A DNA stretch of 64,000 nucleotides from positions 2,914,001 through 2,978,000 of the forward strand of contig OY759981.1 in assembly GCA_963662895.1 (NCBI GenBank). The letters are read 5' to 3'. Source of the stretch: GWE2-42-39 sp963662895. Lineage in GTDB: Bacteria; Bacteroidota; Bacteroidia; Bacteroidales; Prolixibacteraceae. The notes under the pieces were generated by a model. The model saw only the letters and a program-made list of their open reading frames with translations. It had not been told where the DNA came from and ran no database searches. Position 1 is the first letter of the stretch, and each line of letters starts with the position of its first letter. Shown here in pieces: positions 1 through 8,085 of this stretch. Position numbers and translations under genes: made by a program.

Positions 1-1
1 C

Positions 2-343
2 GACAAGAACATCCCGTTAATATATGTCTCCTCCCCGGTAAATATGATCACCATAACCAATTCGCGGCTAAAGAACACCGGGATAAGGGTATTTGGCAAT
101 GAAACACTCCCTGAATATTTAAAAGATAATATTGTCTCTGACTTCTATAAAACCAGCATTAACATCCATGGGTGTATTTTCGAACAGGAAGGGGAAATGG
201 TATTATTGCACAACACAGCAAAAGGAAAAGAAATTGAACTGAAAACATCATCAAATATTGAGATTGGCAAAAATTTCTCTGCTAAAATTATTGAAGGTGG
301 AGGAAAAATAAGTGTCCAGTCCGATTTAACCGGAATTAAATAG
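2..343 (+). CDS. C-terminal end of a possible right-handed beta-helix protein (cut by window edge)
   Basis: An open frame runs from the left edge to a TAG at 343. An internal ATG lies at 44, but the frame is open upstream of it (residues DKNIPLIYVSSPVNM), so this is most likely the 3' end of a longer gene. The residues show repeated short strand-like blocks of the N-I-x-I-x-N/G type (ITITNSRLKNTGIRVFG, INIHGCIFE, IELKTSSNIEIG). That pattern is typical of parallel beta-helix proteins such as pectate-lyase-like enzymes. No catalytic residue is visible in this part. It lies next to a carbohydrate-utilization cluster, which would suit a polysaccharide-active enzyme, but the function is inferred only. 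Confidence 0.5.
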   Translation, partial: DKNIPLIYVSSPVNMITITNSRLKNTGIRVFGNETLPEYLKDNIVSDFYKTSINIHGCIFEQEGEMVLLHNTAKGKEIELKTSSNIEIGKNFSAKIIEGGGKISVQSDLTGIK

Positions 344-565
344 TGACTGCAAAAAAAGTATTGCGGATGAAAAACACCAATTACCCTGCCCCCAGTAGCT
401 CCCATGGGGGTGTGGGGTAAAAAATCAGAAAAATTGGTCTTCTTTCTAAATCTGTTAAAGTAGAATTAAATACAATAACGAGATCGAAAAGAAAAACAAA
501 GTTATATGGGAACAACAGCACAGGAACAGGGCTCATCATAAAAACCATTTGGGTATTATAAATGA

Positions 566-913
566 GGGAAAAAAATAAACAGGCTTGATAAAGAATTCCT
601 TGCAAAAATCACAAATATTGTTGAAGAAAACCTGAACCCCGATCAACTTTCTGTAGAAGAGCTTGGTGAAAAAATGGGACTGTCGCGTGTTCATTTATAC
701 CGAAAAGTGAAGAAGTTGACAGATATGTCTGTAAGCGAATTTGTAACCTCTGTCAAACTAAAAAAATCGTTGGATTTACTCGTTAACAGTGGAAAAACGA
801 TTGCAGAAATTGCCTGCGAGGTTGGTTTTACCTCTCCCTCTTATTATACCAACTGCTTTAAAAAACAATTTAATTTATCCCCTTCAGAATACATTCAAAA
901 AAAGAGGGGATAG
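566..913 (+). pseudogene. AraC-type DNA-binding domain remnant of a hybrid two-component (HTCS) regulator
   Basis: The frame is open from just after a TGA at 563 to the TAG at 911-913. It encodes about 115 residues matching the C-terminal region of Bacteroidota hybrid two-component regulators: a D-x-x-F-L-x-K-I-T-x-I-V-E-E-N lead-in, a first helix-turn-helix (LSVEELGEKMGLSRVHLYRK), a LKKSLDLL linker and a second helix-turn-helix (TIAEIACEVGFTSPSYYTNC), then the F-K-K-Q-F-x-x-x-P-S-E-Y signature. The only ATG (674) lies inside the first helix-turn-helix, so no start yields a whole domain. The periplasmic sensor, kinase and receiver parts are absent. It is probably a decayed regulator of the adjacent sugar cluster. 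The 222 bp upstream (344-565) shows no gene; it includes an 18-base word, TCTGTTAAAGTAGAATTA, also found at 18249. Confidence 0.75.
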
Positions 914-1102
914 TGAACAGCCAGGGTTAAGGGAAAGTTGTCGTGGTTGTCGTTGCCACCGGAATAACAGAATAACAGGGAGTGCTGGTTGTTTGTTATC
1001 CTGCATTCTTTGCCCTTTGCCTCTGCTCTTTGCAGAGTTTTGCAACCTCCGGTTTCCTGTCTGCGTTCTACCGGGCTGTTGTCTGAAAATCTGAGAATCT
1101 AT

Positions 1103-2770
1103 TTATCTAATTTTTATATAATCGATGGCAACCATGTTGTCTGAGCTCCTGTCACTCCTTAACTTGATAATGTTATAACCTTGCCCCAACACTAATGGTG
1201 CTGTAACAATTCCCCATTTACCTGTTTTGGTAACAGGCATTTTAACTGTATGGTTGTTCAGTGAACAACGTGCTTCCTGTGAAGTCGGGTTCATGTACCT
1301 AATGTCAACCATGCACTCTTTCTCCTGGGGCGAGCTTACTTTCCATGTCATATTGAACCTTGCCCAGTAGGCCATGTCACTTCCTTGCAGGTAGCAGTCT
1401 CCCGAGGCCCCCGAAGCGTTGTCAACAAAAGAGCAAGACTCACAAGTAACAGCATCCTCTGCTTCTAAAAGCAGGCTGTTTTTGAGGATATTCCCTGCAA
1501 AGAATGGCTTTATTGTTTGTGTTTTTTCATTTGCTGTAATTTTAAGCAAAGAGGAACCATGTGGCGGGACAAGTATTTCTACCGAGTCGTCGAAAAGCCC
1601 CAAATCAGTATGGGCCTCCAGGTCTCTTACGAAAAAAGGCCCGTTTATACCGAGCTGTTCTTTCCGGAAAGTAATTGTTGACTGCTCATCATTAAGGTTA
1701 AACAGTAACACTGCATAGTCACTGTATTTGTAAAGCTTTTTTGCCCAAACCTGAAGCCCATGCCCGTTATCTGCCACTTTTATGCCTATGTGCCCAAGAG
1801 GGTCCTGATTTACTTCAATGACTTCACAATTGGTAAGTATTGATACAATTTCAGGGGACATATTTCTTAAATCGTTGCCAGCGATCAACGGGGCGCCAAA
1901 AATAGCCCATAAGTTAAAATGTGACTTGTTTTCATCAATGGTCAAATGGCCGTTCCCTACCTGCATCATATCCGGGTCATTCCACGATGATGGTGACTGA
2001 GGGACGGACATCATTCCATGTTGCCTGGCCACTTCGGTTATTGAAGGGAATATTTTAGGTTCGTCGCGTGGATAAGACCATGCTGTTTGTATGTCTGATG
2101 TTGTCCGCCACATATTTACGTAAGGTGCCAAAAGCCTGAAGTCCATTGTTCCCATGTTAACACTCAATACAATTGGGCGTGGGGCCTGGTCCAAAAGTTC
2201 TCTCCATTTTATCAGCATAGGCTCCATTTCGCCGGAAAAGCCACATTTGTCAAGTTTTATAAAATCGACCCCCCAACTAACGAAGGTGGCAATATCAATT
2301 TCTTCAAAGCCCAAACTCCCGGTAGCGCCGCCGCAGGTGGAAGTGCCCGGGCCCGTGTATAAACCAAACTTTAAGCCTTTCGAATGAATGTAATCGCCCA
2401 GGGCTTTCATTCCATTGGGAAACTTTTCCGGGTCGGGGACGAGCCTGTGGTTTTTGTCCCTCCCTTCAACAACAACAGAATCCCCAAGAACCCTGCCTTT
2501 TTGCCACAAATCATCAATAACAACATATTCGTAGCCTGCATCTTTCATCCCTGAGTTGACCATTGCATCAGCAATTTCTTTTATTAGGTTTTCGTTTATG
2601 TCCCTGGCGAATTTGTTCCATGAGTTCCATCCCATGGGGGGTGTTTTTGCAACGGCATCCTTTTGTGCAAAAACAGGATGAATGGTTAATACTGATATTA
2701 TCAGGACGAAGAACAAATTTTTATATGTATTTATATGGTGCATGATTGATTTCTTTATTGTTATTTTCAC
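1103..2770 (-). CDS. GH27 alpha-galactosidase with C-terminal carbohydrate-binding-like domain
   Basis: Predicted to remove terminal alpha-1,6-galactose from raffinose-type sugars or galactomannan, in the periplasm or at the surface. Residues 1-36 form a signal peptide ending VFAQ; a second Met at 10 is an alternative start. The GH27 barrel begins at PPMGWNSWN (about 44-52). YVVIDDLWQ follows, then FIKLDKCGF with the expected nucleophile D174. SSWNDPDMMQ (about 261-270) carries the acid/base aspartate region. Residues from about 430 to 555 contain LLEAEDA and DYIKIR blocks, like a CBM6/35-type beta-sandwich. Family enzymes are often about 400 residues, so 555 fits an added module. It is the last gene of a leftward run after the GH32 gene (14 bp gap), the kinase and the transporter. 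Confidence 0.9.
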   Translation of the reverse strand: MKITIKKSIMHHINTYKNLFFVLIISVLTIHPVFAQKDAVAKTPPMGWNSWNKFARDINENLIKEIADAMVNSGMKDAGYEYVVIDDLWQKGRVLGDSVVVEGRDKNHRLVPDPEKFPNGMKALGDYIHSKGLKFGLYTGPGTSTCGGATGSLGFEEIDIATFVSWGVDFIKLDKCGFSGEMEPMLIKWRELLDQAPRPIVLSVNMGTMDFRLLAPYVNMWRTTSDIQTAWSYPRDEPKIFPSITEVARQHGMMSVPQSPSSWNDPDMMQVGNGHLTIDENKSHFNLWAIFGAPLIAGNDLRNMSPEIVSILTNCEVIEVNQDPLGHIGIKVADNGHGLQVWAKKLYKYSDYAVLLFNLNDEQSTITFRKEQLGINGPFFVRDLEAHTDLGLFDDSVEILVPPHGSSLLKITANEKTQTIKPFFAGNILKNSLLLEAEDAVTCESCSFVDNASGASGDCYLQGSDMAYWARFNMTWKVSSPQEKECMVDIRYMNPTSQEARCSLNNHTVKMPVTKTGKWGIVTAPLVLGQGYNIIKLRSDRSSDNMVAIDYIKIR

Positions 2771-2784
2771 GAAAGAACTGTCGG

Positions 2785-4383
2785 TTAATTACTGCCGTGT
2801 TTTTGCCACACAGATTTTAAACCCTTGATATTGATATTATCTACCTCTATTTTTCCTCCATCCGAAAACAGGTGCAACTTATCCATCTCGCTGCTGGGGA
2901 AATAAGTCTCGCTCATCACCATTTCTCCGTTATCAACAAATATTTCTATCGAAGCCACATCGATATAAATATGCAATTTGATAGAATTATCGACTTTGCA
3001 AGGAGCCGTGGCCAGCCCTTCAAATTTTGGGCTGAATTCATTTTTTCCGGCTTTCGACCGGTCCACGAACAGCTTATTTTCCGCACTTGAACAGCCTATT
3101 TTCAACTGTTCGTTTTTCCCGTTGGACAAAATGAGCCCGAATGCCCCGGGCAATTTATCTTCCGATTGAAACTGAACGGTGATCTCACTGCAAGCCAAAC
3201 GTAATGGGGCTGTTTTAATTAACTTTTTGCTTGAAACGGATAAATCCGACAGGTTTATTTCAGCCTTGGGCACCCGTAACTTGCGCAATTCTTTCACAGG
3301 GTTTACCAGCACTTTGTAATGTCCGTTTTTCTTGTCCAGCGTTATTTCCCGGGGGACAGTCATTGCACTCCGCCATGTTGAGGCCGGCACTACTTGCGCG
3401 TAATCCCAGTTGCTCATCCAGCCAATGAGCAAACGGCGTCCATCTTTTCCGGGAATATCCGACCATGTAACGCCTGCATAATTATCATGTCCCCAATCCA
3501 GCCAGCAGGTTTGGGTGGATTCCGGGATAAACCTGTGCCCGTCAAAGTCGCCCACGAAGTATTGTGTCCCTGAGCCCCCGTTAGGCCCACCAGGATTTAG
3601 GTTGACAATCATTACCCATTTAACCTCTCCAGTACTGTTTGTTTTCAAAGGGAACATGTCGGGGCATTCCCAAACCCCTCCATGAGCCCCGGCATTTGCC
3701 CCAAAGCTGCTTTCGTGTTTCCAGTTTTTTAAGTCAGGCGAAGAATACAATTCCACATGGTCGTGAGCCGATAAAATCATGTTCCACTGCCGGGCCTCCT
3801 TATGCCAAAATACCTTTGGGTCGCGAAAATCTTTGATCCCCGGGTTCAGTAAAACAGGGTTCCCTTTATACTTTACCCATGTCCTGCCTTTATCGGTACT
3901 GTAAGCAATACCCTGGTTTTCTGCATCAACACGCCCTTCTTTTGCCTTTTTCATGTTGTGATAGGTAAAAACGGCCACCAGGGGCGGGTTTTCAGATGTT
4001 CCGAACCCGCTTGTATTTTTCCAGTCGACAACGGCACTCCCTGAGAAAATATAGCCGTTTGAATCCGGGTAGAGGGCTATTGGCAAATGCTCCCAATGTG
4101 CCAGATCTGTGCTTACCGCGTGCCCCCAGTGCATTGGCCCCCAAACCGTGCTGTCAGGGTAATATTGATAAAAAAGATGATATTCACCCTTGTAATAAAC
4201 CATCCCATTAGGGTCATTCATCCAGCCAAATTCCGGCGAAAAATGATATTGTGGCCTGTATTTTTCCTGGTAATAATTTTCCCGGGCATTAGAAGTTACC
4301 TTTTTATTCCCAGTTGTTGAAGTGCAGCCCCAGAAAGTATGGAACAAAAAAATGGCCAGGATTAATACATATATATTATTCAT
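2785..4383 (-). CDS. GH32 beta-fructofuranosidase / levanase-type lipoprotein
   Basis: A 532-residue glycoside hydrolase family 32 enzyme, expected to release fructose from sucrose, raffinose, levan or inulin-type substrates. The three GH32 motifs are clear: WMNDPNG with nucleophile D57, FRDPK with the transition-state stabiliser D188, and WECPD with acid/base E239. A C-terminal beta-sandwich follows from about residue 370. The start at 4383 gives a lipoprotein signal with Cys20 (HTFWGC). A longer frame to 4473 would run into the fructokinase gene and hide the signal peptide, so I reject it. A lipid anchor suggests action at the membrane surface. Neighbours are the fructokinase (22 bp upstream) and GH27 alpha-galactosidase downstream. 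Confidence 0.92.
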   Translation of the reverse strand: MNNIYVLILAIFLFHTFWGCTSTTGNKKVTSNARENYYQEKYRPQYHFSPEFGWMNDPNGMVYYKGEYHLFYQYYPDSTVWGPMHWGHAVSTDLAHWEHLPIALYPDSNGYIFSGSAVVDWKNTSGFGTSENPPLVAVFTYHNMKKAKEGRVDAENQGIAYSTDKGRTWVKYKGNPVLLNPGIKDFRDPKVFWHKEARQWNMILSAHDHVELYSSPDLKNWKHESSFGANAGAHGGVWECPDMFPLKTNSTGEVKWVMIVNLNPGGPNGGSGTQYFVGDFDGHRFIPESTQTCWLDWGHDNYAGVTWSDIPGKDGRRLLIGWMSNWDYAQVVPASTWRSAMTVPREITLDKKNGHYKVLVNPVKELRKLRVPKAEINLSDLSVSSKKLIKTAPLRLACSEITVQFQSEDKLPGAFGLILSNGKNEQLKIGCSSAENKLFVDRSKAGKNEFSPKFEGLATAPCKVDNSIKLHIYIDVASIEIFVDNGEMVMSETYFPSSEMDKLHLFSDGGKIEVDNINIKGLKSVWQKHGSN

Positions 4384-4405
4384 ATTAAACTTATTAGCTA
4401 TTTGT

Positions 4406-5296
4406 TTATGTCGTGATTTGTTCAATCTCTTCCATGTTGTATTTTGGTGTAGCACCAGCTTTTGAGGCCACAAAAGCCCCTAATCCGCAGGCGAAGGCCA
4501 GGGATTTATCATAGGATTTCCCGTCGAAAAGGGCGGCAACAAAGCCGGCCAGGAATGCATCGCCGGCACCCACCGGATCAACGGTGTTGATACGAAATCC
4601 CGGATGCATGTAGAACTTCCCTTCTGCAAAAAGCAACGCCCCGTTTTCGCCTTTTGTAACACAGATAAGTCCAGCCCCGTAATGTGATGCCAGCCATTGT
4701 ATCAGTTCTTTTTCTTCCATGCCTTTCTTGTTGTTCCAGTCTGCAAATACAGCTAACTCATCATTATTTAACTTGATAATATCTGACTTGAACAACAATG
4801 GTTCAATAATTTCTTTTTTGTCGTAGGGTTTCCTCAGGTTGACATCAATCAGTTTTATGGCCGTGTTTTCCATGATTAAGGAAAGGGTTTCCCTGGTTTG
4901 GGCTTTCCGTGATGCCAGTGAACCATAAATAAGCAGGCCTGCTTCGCGTGCTTTGGCAATTAAGGGGACTGTTGCTTGTATGTTGTCCCAGGCAACCGGC
5001 TCACAAATTTCATAAGTCACTTTATTGTCCGCACCTAAATGGACTAGCACTTCGCTGGTAGGCAATTCCCCGTCTATCTGGATTAAATTTGTTTTTAGGC
5101 CTGATTTTTTAAGAAAAGCCAACAAATCTTTACCTGCCTGATCATTTCCAATCCGGCTGGCAATGGCCACTTCCTGTCCAGTAGCATTTAAATGAATGGC
5201 CACATTCATTGGAGCACCACCTGGTTTCGGTCCTGAAGGTAAGCTGTCCCAAAGAATTTCGCCAAAACATAGTATCTTTTTGTTTTTTATTTCCAT
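4406..5296 (-). CDS. PfkB-family fructokinase
   Basis: A 296-residue ribokinase-fold sugar kinase, most likely ATP:fructose 6-phosphotransferase acting on fructose released by the neighbouring GH32 enzyme. The N-terminal GGAPMNVAIHL block (26-36) is the substrate-binding GG motif of fructokinases. DPVGAGDAFLAGF (240-252) is the PfkB signature 2 with catalytic base D246 and anion-hole glycines. Length is normal for the family. It has no signal peptide, so it is cytosolic. It sits 5 bp downstream of the MFS porter and 22 bp upstream of the GH32 gene, which argues for co-transcription. Specificity for fructose rather than another ketose is inferred from context. Confidence 0.9.
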   Translation of the reverse strand: MEIKNKKILCFGEILWDSLPSGPKPGGAPMNVAIHLNATGQEVAIASRIGNDQAGKDLLAFLKKSGLKTNLIQIDGELPTSEVLVHLGADNKVTYEICEPVAWDNIQATVPLIAKAREAGLLIYGSLASRKAQTRETLSLIMENTAIKLIDVNLRKPYDKKEIIEPLLFKSDIIKLNNDELAVFADWNNKKGMEEKELIQWLASHYGAGLICVTKGENGALLFAEGKFYMHPGFRINTVDPVGAGDAFLAGFVAALFDGKSYDKSLAFACGLGAFVASKAGATPKYNMEEIEQITT

Positions 5297-5301
5297 GTTT
5301 T

Positions 5302-6660
5302 TTATTTTTCAGAAGATTGATGTTTTGATAGTTCTATCTGGATTTCCTCCAGCGACTTTCCTTTAGTTTCAGGAAGTATTTTCCATGCAAAGAAAAAATG
5401 CAGTACCATCATAACTGCAAAAAATGCAAAAGACAGCCCCCCTCCGATGTTGGGCATTTTTGCAAAAATGGGAAACCCCCAGATCAGTGCTGCTGCCATA
5501 ATCCAATGGGTGAAAGTTCCCAGTGCCTGTCCTTTTGAACGTACCTTATTAGGAAAAATTTCAGAAATTATTACCCATAATACGGCTCCCTGTGAAAATG
5601 CGAAGAAAGCAATAAAGCCCATCAGGTAAACCATTACCCCGTAACCGGCCAGTTCCGAAAAATTATTCGTATAAAAAGCTTTGGACAACATGCCCAAAAA
5701 GAAAACCATTCCCACAGACCCGGTCATTAACAATGTCCGGCGTCCATAACGATCAATTAAAAGCAAAGCAATAAGTGTAAACAACAGGTTAGTCGTTCCA
5801 ATTGAAATGGATTGCAACAGGGCTGAATCAGTAGCAAAACCGGCCATTTCGAAAATCCGAGGTGCATAAATCATGATCGCATTGATCCCTGCCAATTGGT
5901 TAAATGCAGCCATTAAAATAGCGATAAGTACCGGTTTCCTGTTTTCTTTGACAAATAATTTTCCATGTTCCTGTGTCATTTCCTGTTCAACCGATTGTTG
6001 TACAATCGCCACTTCTTCTTCGGGATTTTGGGCCTGTACCCGTTTAAATACCGTAAGTGCTTCATCGGGCCGGTTTTGGTTAACTAACCATCGGGGGCTC
6101 TCGGGAACAAGGAACAACAAACCAAAAAATAAGATGGCCGGGATAAATTCTACTCCAATCATCCATCGCCAGGAGCCTGTAGCTATATTCTTTGCAAGTA
6201 TATAATTGACAACAAAAGCCACAAAAATGGCTGTTACTACAAAAAACTGGTTCAGCATAACTAATTGTCCCCGTTTTTTTGCAGGCGAAACTTCAGCAAT
6301 AAACATAGGCGTTACGACCGATATGCTTCCAAGCAGTATCCCCGTTATAAAACGGGCGAAAAGCAACATTTCCCAGCTAAATGAAATGGCGCTTGCAATT
6401 GCCGAGATGGAAAAAAAGCCTGACAGAAAAATTAAAGACCGCTTGCGCCCGAATTTCTCTGCCGGTTTGCCAATAATAATTGTGCCTGTTATTGTTCCCA
6501 AAATAGCAACTGCTACGGTAAAACCAAGCCAAAAATTATTTAAATGAAAAAGCTGTTCTATCTCCCTGGTGGTACCCGACATCATCGCGATATCGTAACC
6601 AAAAAGAAATCCCCCAAGTGCAATGATAAATGCAACGGTAAATACATTTTGTCTTTTCAT
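5302..6660 (-). CDS. Sugar-porter-family MFS transporter
   Basis: A 452-residue inner-membrane sugar:proton symporter of the sugar porter family, with about 12 hydrophobic segments. Signature motifs are present: GKPAEKFGRKRS between TM2 and TM3, VPESPRWLV after TM6, DRYGRRTLL between TM8 and TM9, and LPETKGKSLEEIQ near the C-terminus. It is the first gene of the leftward cluster porter-fructokinase-GH32-GH27 and would import fructose or a short oligosaccharide. There is no SusCD pair within this cluster, so outer membrane passage must rely on genes elsewhere or on porins. The upstream gap contains two direct repeats that may be the operator. Confidence 0.9.
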   Translation of the reverse strand: MKRQNVFTVAFIIALGGFLFGYDIAMMSGTTREIEQLFHLNNFWLGFTVAVAILGTITGTIIIGKPAEKFGRKRSLIFLSGFFSISAIASAISFSWEMLLFARFITGILLGSISVVTPMFIAEVSPAKKRGQLVMLNQFFVVTAIFVAFVVNYILAKNIATGSWRWMIGVEFIPAILFFGLLFLVPESPRWLVNQNRPDEALTVFKRVQAQNPEEEVAIVQQSVEQEMTQEHGKLFVKENRKPVLIAILMAAFNQLAGINAIMIYAPRIFEMAGFATDSALLQSISIGTTNLLFTLIALLLIDRYGRRTLLMTGSVGMVFFLGMLSKAFYTNNFSELAGYGVMVYLMGFIAFFAFSQGAVLWVIISEIFPNKVRSKGQALGTFTHWIMAAALIWGFPIFAKMPNIGGGLSFAFFAVMMVLHFFFAWKILPETKGKSLEEIQIELSKHQSSEK

Positions 6661-6722
6661 TAGAATTCGTTTGTATTAAAATTTTATTCAAAATTAGTGT
6701 GTTCGTATTCCACACAATTAAA

Positions 6723-6754
6723 GAAATGTTACACCTTCATGTAGAAATGTTACA
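6723..6754 (-). promoter_or_regulatory. Paired direct repeats upstream of the sugar cluster, candidate AraC/HTCS operator
   Basis: The 322-bp divergent gap between the MFS porter and the fucosidase has no gene. It carries two identical 11-mers, GAAATGTTACA, at 6723-6733 and 6744-6754, exactly 21 bp apart. On the minus strand they read TGTAACATTTC and lie about 65-95 bp upstream of the porter start. Two direct half-sites 21 bp apart on one face of the helix is the arrangement used by AraC-type regulators. A short inverted repeat, GTGTG...CACAC, lies at 6697-6715. A weak TATCTTTA element at 6953-6960 could be the -7 box of the fucosidase gene. Function is inferred from geometry only. Confidence 0.45.
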
Positions 6755-6982
6755 AAGGCAGACCTTGCACTTCTCCATCACACTCTTCCGTATCAATAGC
6801 TCGGTTTTTTTACAAAACTATGATATTGAAACACCTAAGGGTAGTCTAAAGTTTAACGATCTGTTAAAGTGGTAGCTATATTACAACTAGCCGGATCCGG
6901 ATACGTACACTGATTTCCCGAAATTAGTCAAAAAAAATTTTACGCAAATAGTTATCTTTATCCAAACCATAAATTAATCATC

Positions 6983-8083
6983 ATGGCCTCTAAATCCAAC
7001 CGAAGAAACTTTGTGAAGCAAGCTGTTGCATCTGCTGCGATGATTGGAACAGTACCTTCTGCAATTGCTTCAGAAAGGAATAAGATTGAATTTATTCCCG
7101 GTAAATTATCGGCGGAAAAAAAGGAAGGCGACCAACGTCTTTCCATCGACCGGCTGAAAAAATGGGAATCACTGGGATACGGGATGTTTATCCATTTTGG
7201 AATGAGTACTTATTCCGCAGAAGAGCTGGATTCAGGTAAAAATCCGTCGACAATATATACCCCTGATAAACTGGATGTTGACCAATGGGTACAGGTAATC
7301 CGGGATGCCGGGATGAAATATGCAGTACTGACGACCAAACATGTTGCAGGGCATTGCCTGTGGCCCAGTAAATATACCGACTATCATGTGGGGACTTCTT
7401 CGAATAAAACGGATGTGGTAGAGGCTTTTGTGAAGGCTTGTGATAAATACGGGATTCTTCCCGGATTTTATTACTGTTCCTGGGATAACCATCATTTGTT
7501 TGGATCAGAAACACCTTCAATGATCCAATGGGACGATGCTTATACAACCCGGGAATACCGTGATTTCCAGTTGAAACAAATTGAAGAGTTGCTCACTAAC
7601 TATGGCCGGATTGAGGAGGTATGGGTCGATATTCCGGGGGTACTTGGTCATGAAGGCCGTCAAATTCAGTACGACCAGATCGCTTCGCTTCAGCCGGATG
7701 CCGTGATCATGCTGAACAACGGAATTTCCAACGGTACAAAACTGAAGTACGGTTATTCCTGGCCTACCGACCTGATGGCCATCGAACGAAATCTGCCATA
7801 CTCCGACAGGGGATATAAACCCTGGTTCACCATCAGTAAAAAATATGGCACCAGTAAAGAGTATTACATCCCCGGGGAAGTTTGTGACCCCATCGGGTAT
7901 GAATGGTTCTGGAGAAAAGATGATTCTCTTCGTCCTGTGGGAGAGTTATTGGGGATGCGTTTGGTTAGCAAGGCCCGTGGCGTCAACTTATTACTGGATG
8001 TTCCGCCTGATAAAAGCGGGCAAATCCCTAAGGCAACGGCGAACAGGTTAAAAGAGACAGCCGCAAAATATGAACAAATATAG
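6983..8083 (+). CDS. GH29 alpha-L-fucosidase, Tat-type signal
   Basis: A 366-residue glycoside hydrolase family 29 enzyme that would remove alpha-L-fucose from glycans. The N-terminus RRNFVKQAVASAAMIG matches a twin-arginine signal, so the protein is probably exported folded. The family blocks are LGYGMFIHFGMSTYS (about 65-79), VLTTKHVAGHCLWPS (115-129), GFYYCSWDNHH (161-171) and EEVWVDIPG with the expected nucleophile D216. It is shorter than many GH29 proteins (450 or more) and ends soon after the catalytic barrel, so the usual C-terminal beta-sandwich is missing. Transcribed divergently from the sugar operon. It ends 2 bp before the convergent acyl-CoA synthetase gene. Confidence 0.88.
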   Translation: MASKSNRRNFVKQAVASAAMIGTVPSAIASERNKIEFIPGKLSAEKKEGDQRLSIDRLKKWESLGYGMFIHFGMSTYSAEELDSGKNPSTIYTPDKLDVDQWVQVIRDAGMKYAVLTTKHVAGHCLWPSKYTDYHVGTSSNKTDVVEAFVKACDKYGILPGFYYCSWDNHHLFGSETPSMIQWDDAYTTREYRDFQLKQIEELLTNYGRIEEVWVDIPGVLGHEGRQIQYDQIASLQPDAVIMLNNGISNGTKLKYGYSWPTDLMAIERNLPYSDRGYKPWFTISKKYGTSKEYYIPGEVCDPIGYEWFWRKDDSLRPVGELLGMRLVSKARGVNLLLDVPPDKSGQIPKATANRLKETAAKYEQI

Positions 8084-8085
8084 TA

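Noticed and set aside
4384..4473. Longer start for the GH32 gene
   Set aside because: It would overlap the fructokinase gene and bury the lipoprotein signal that begins at 4383.
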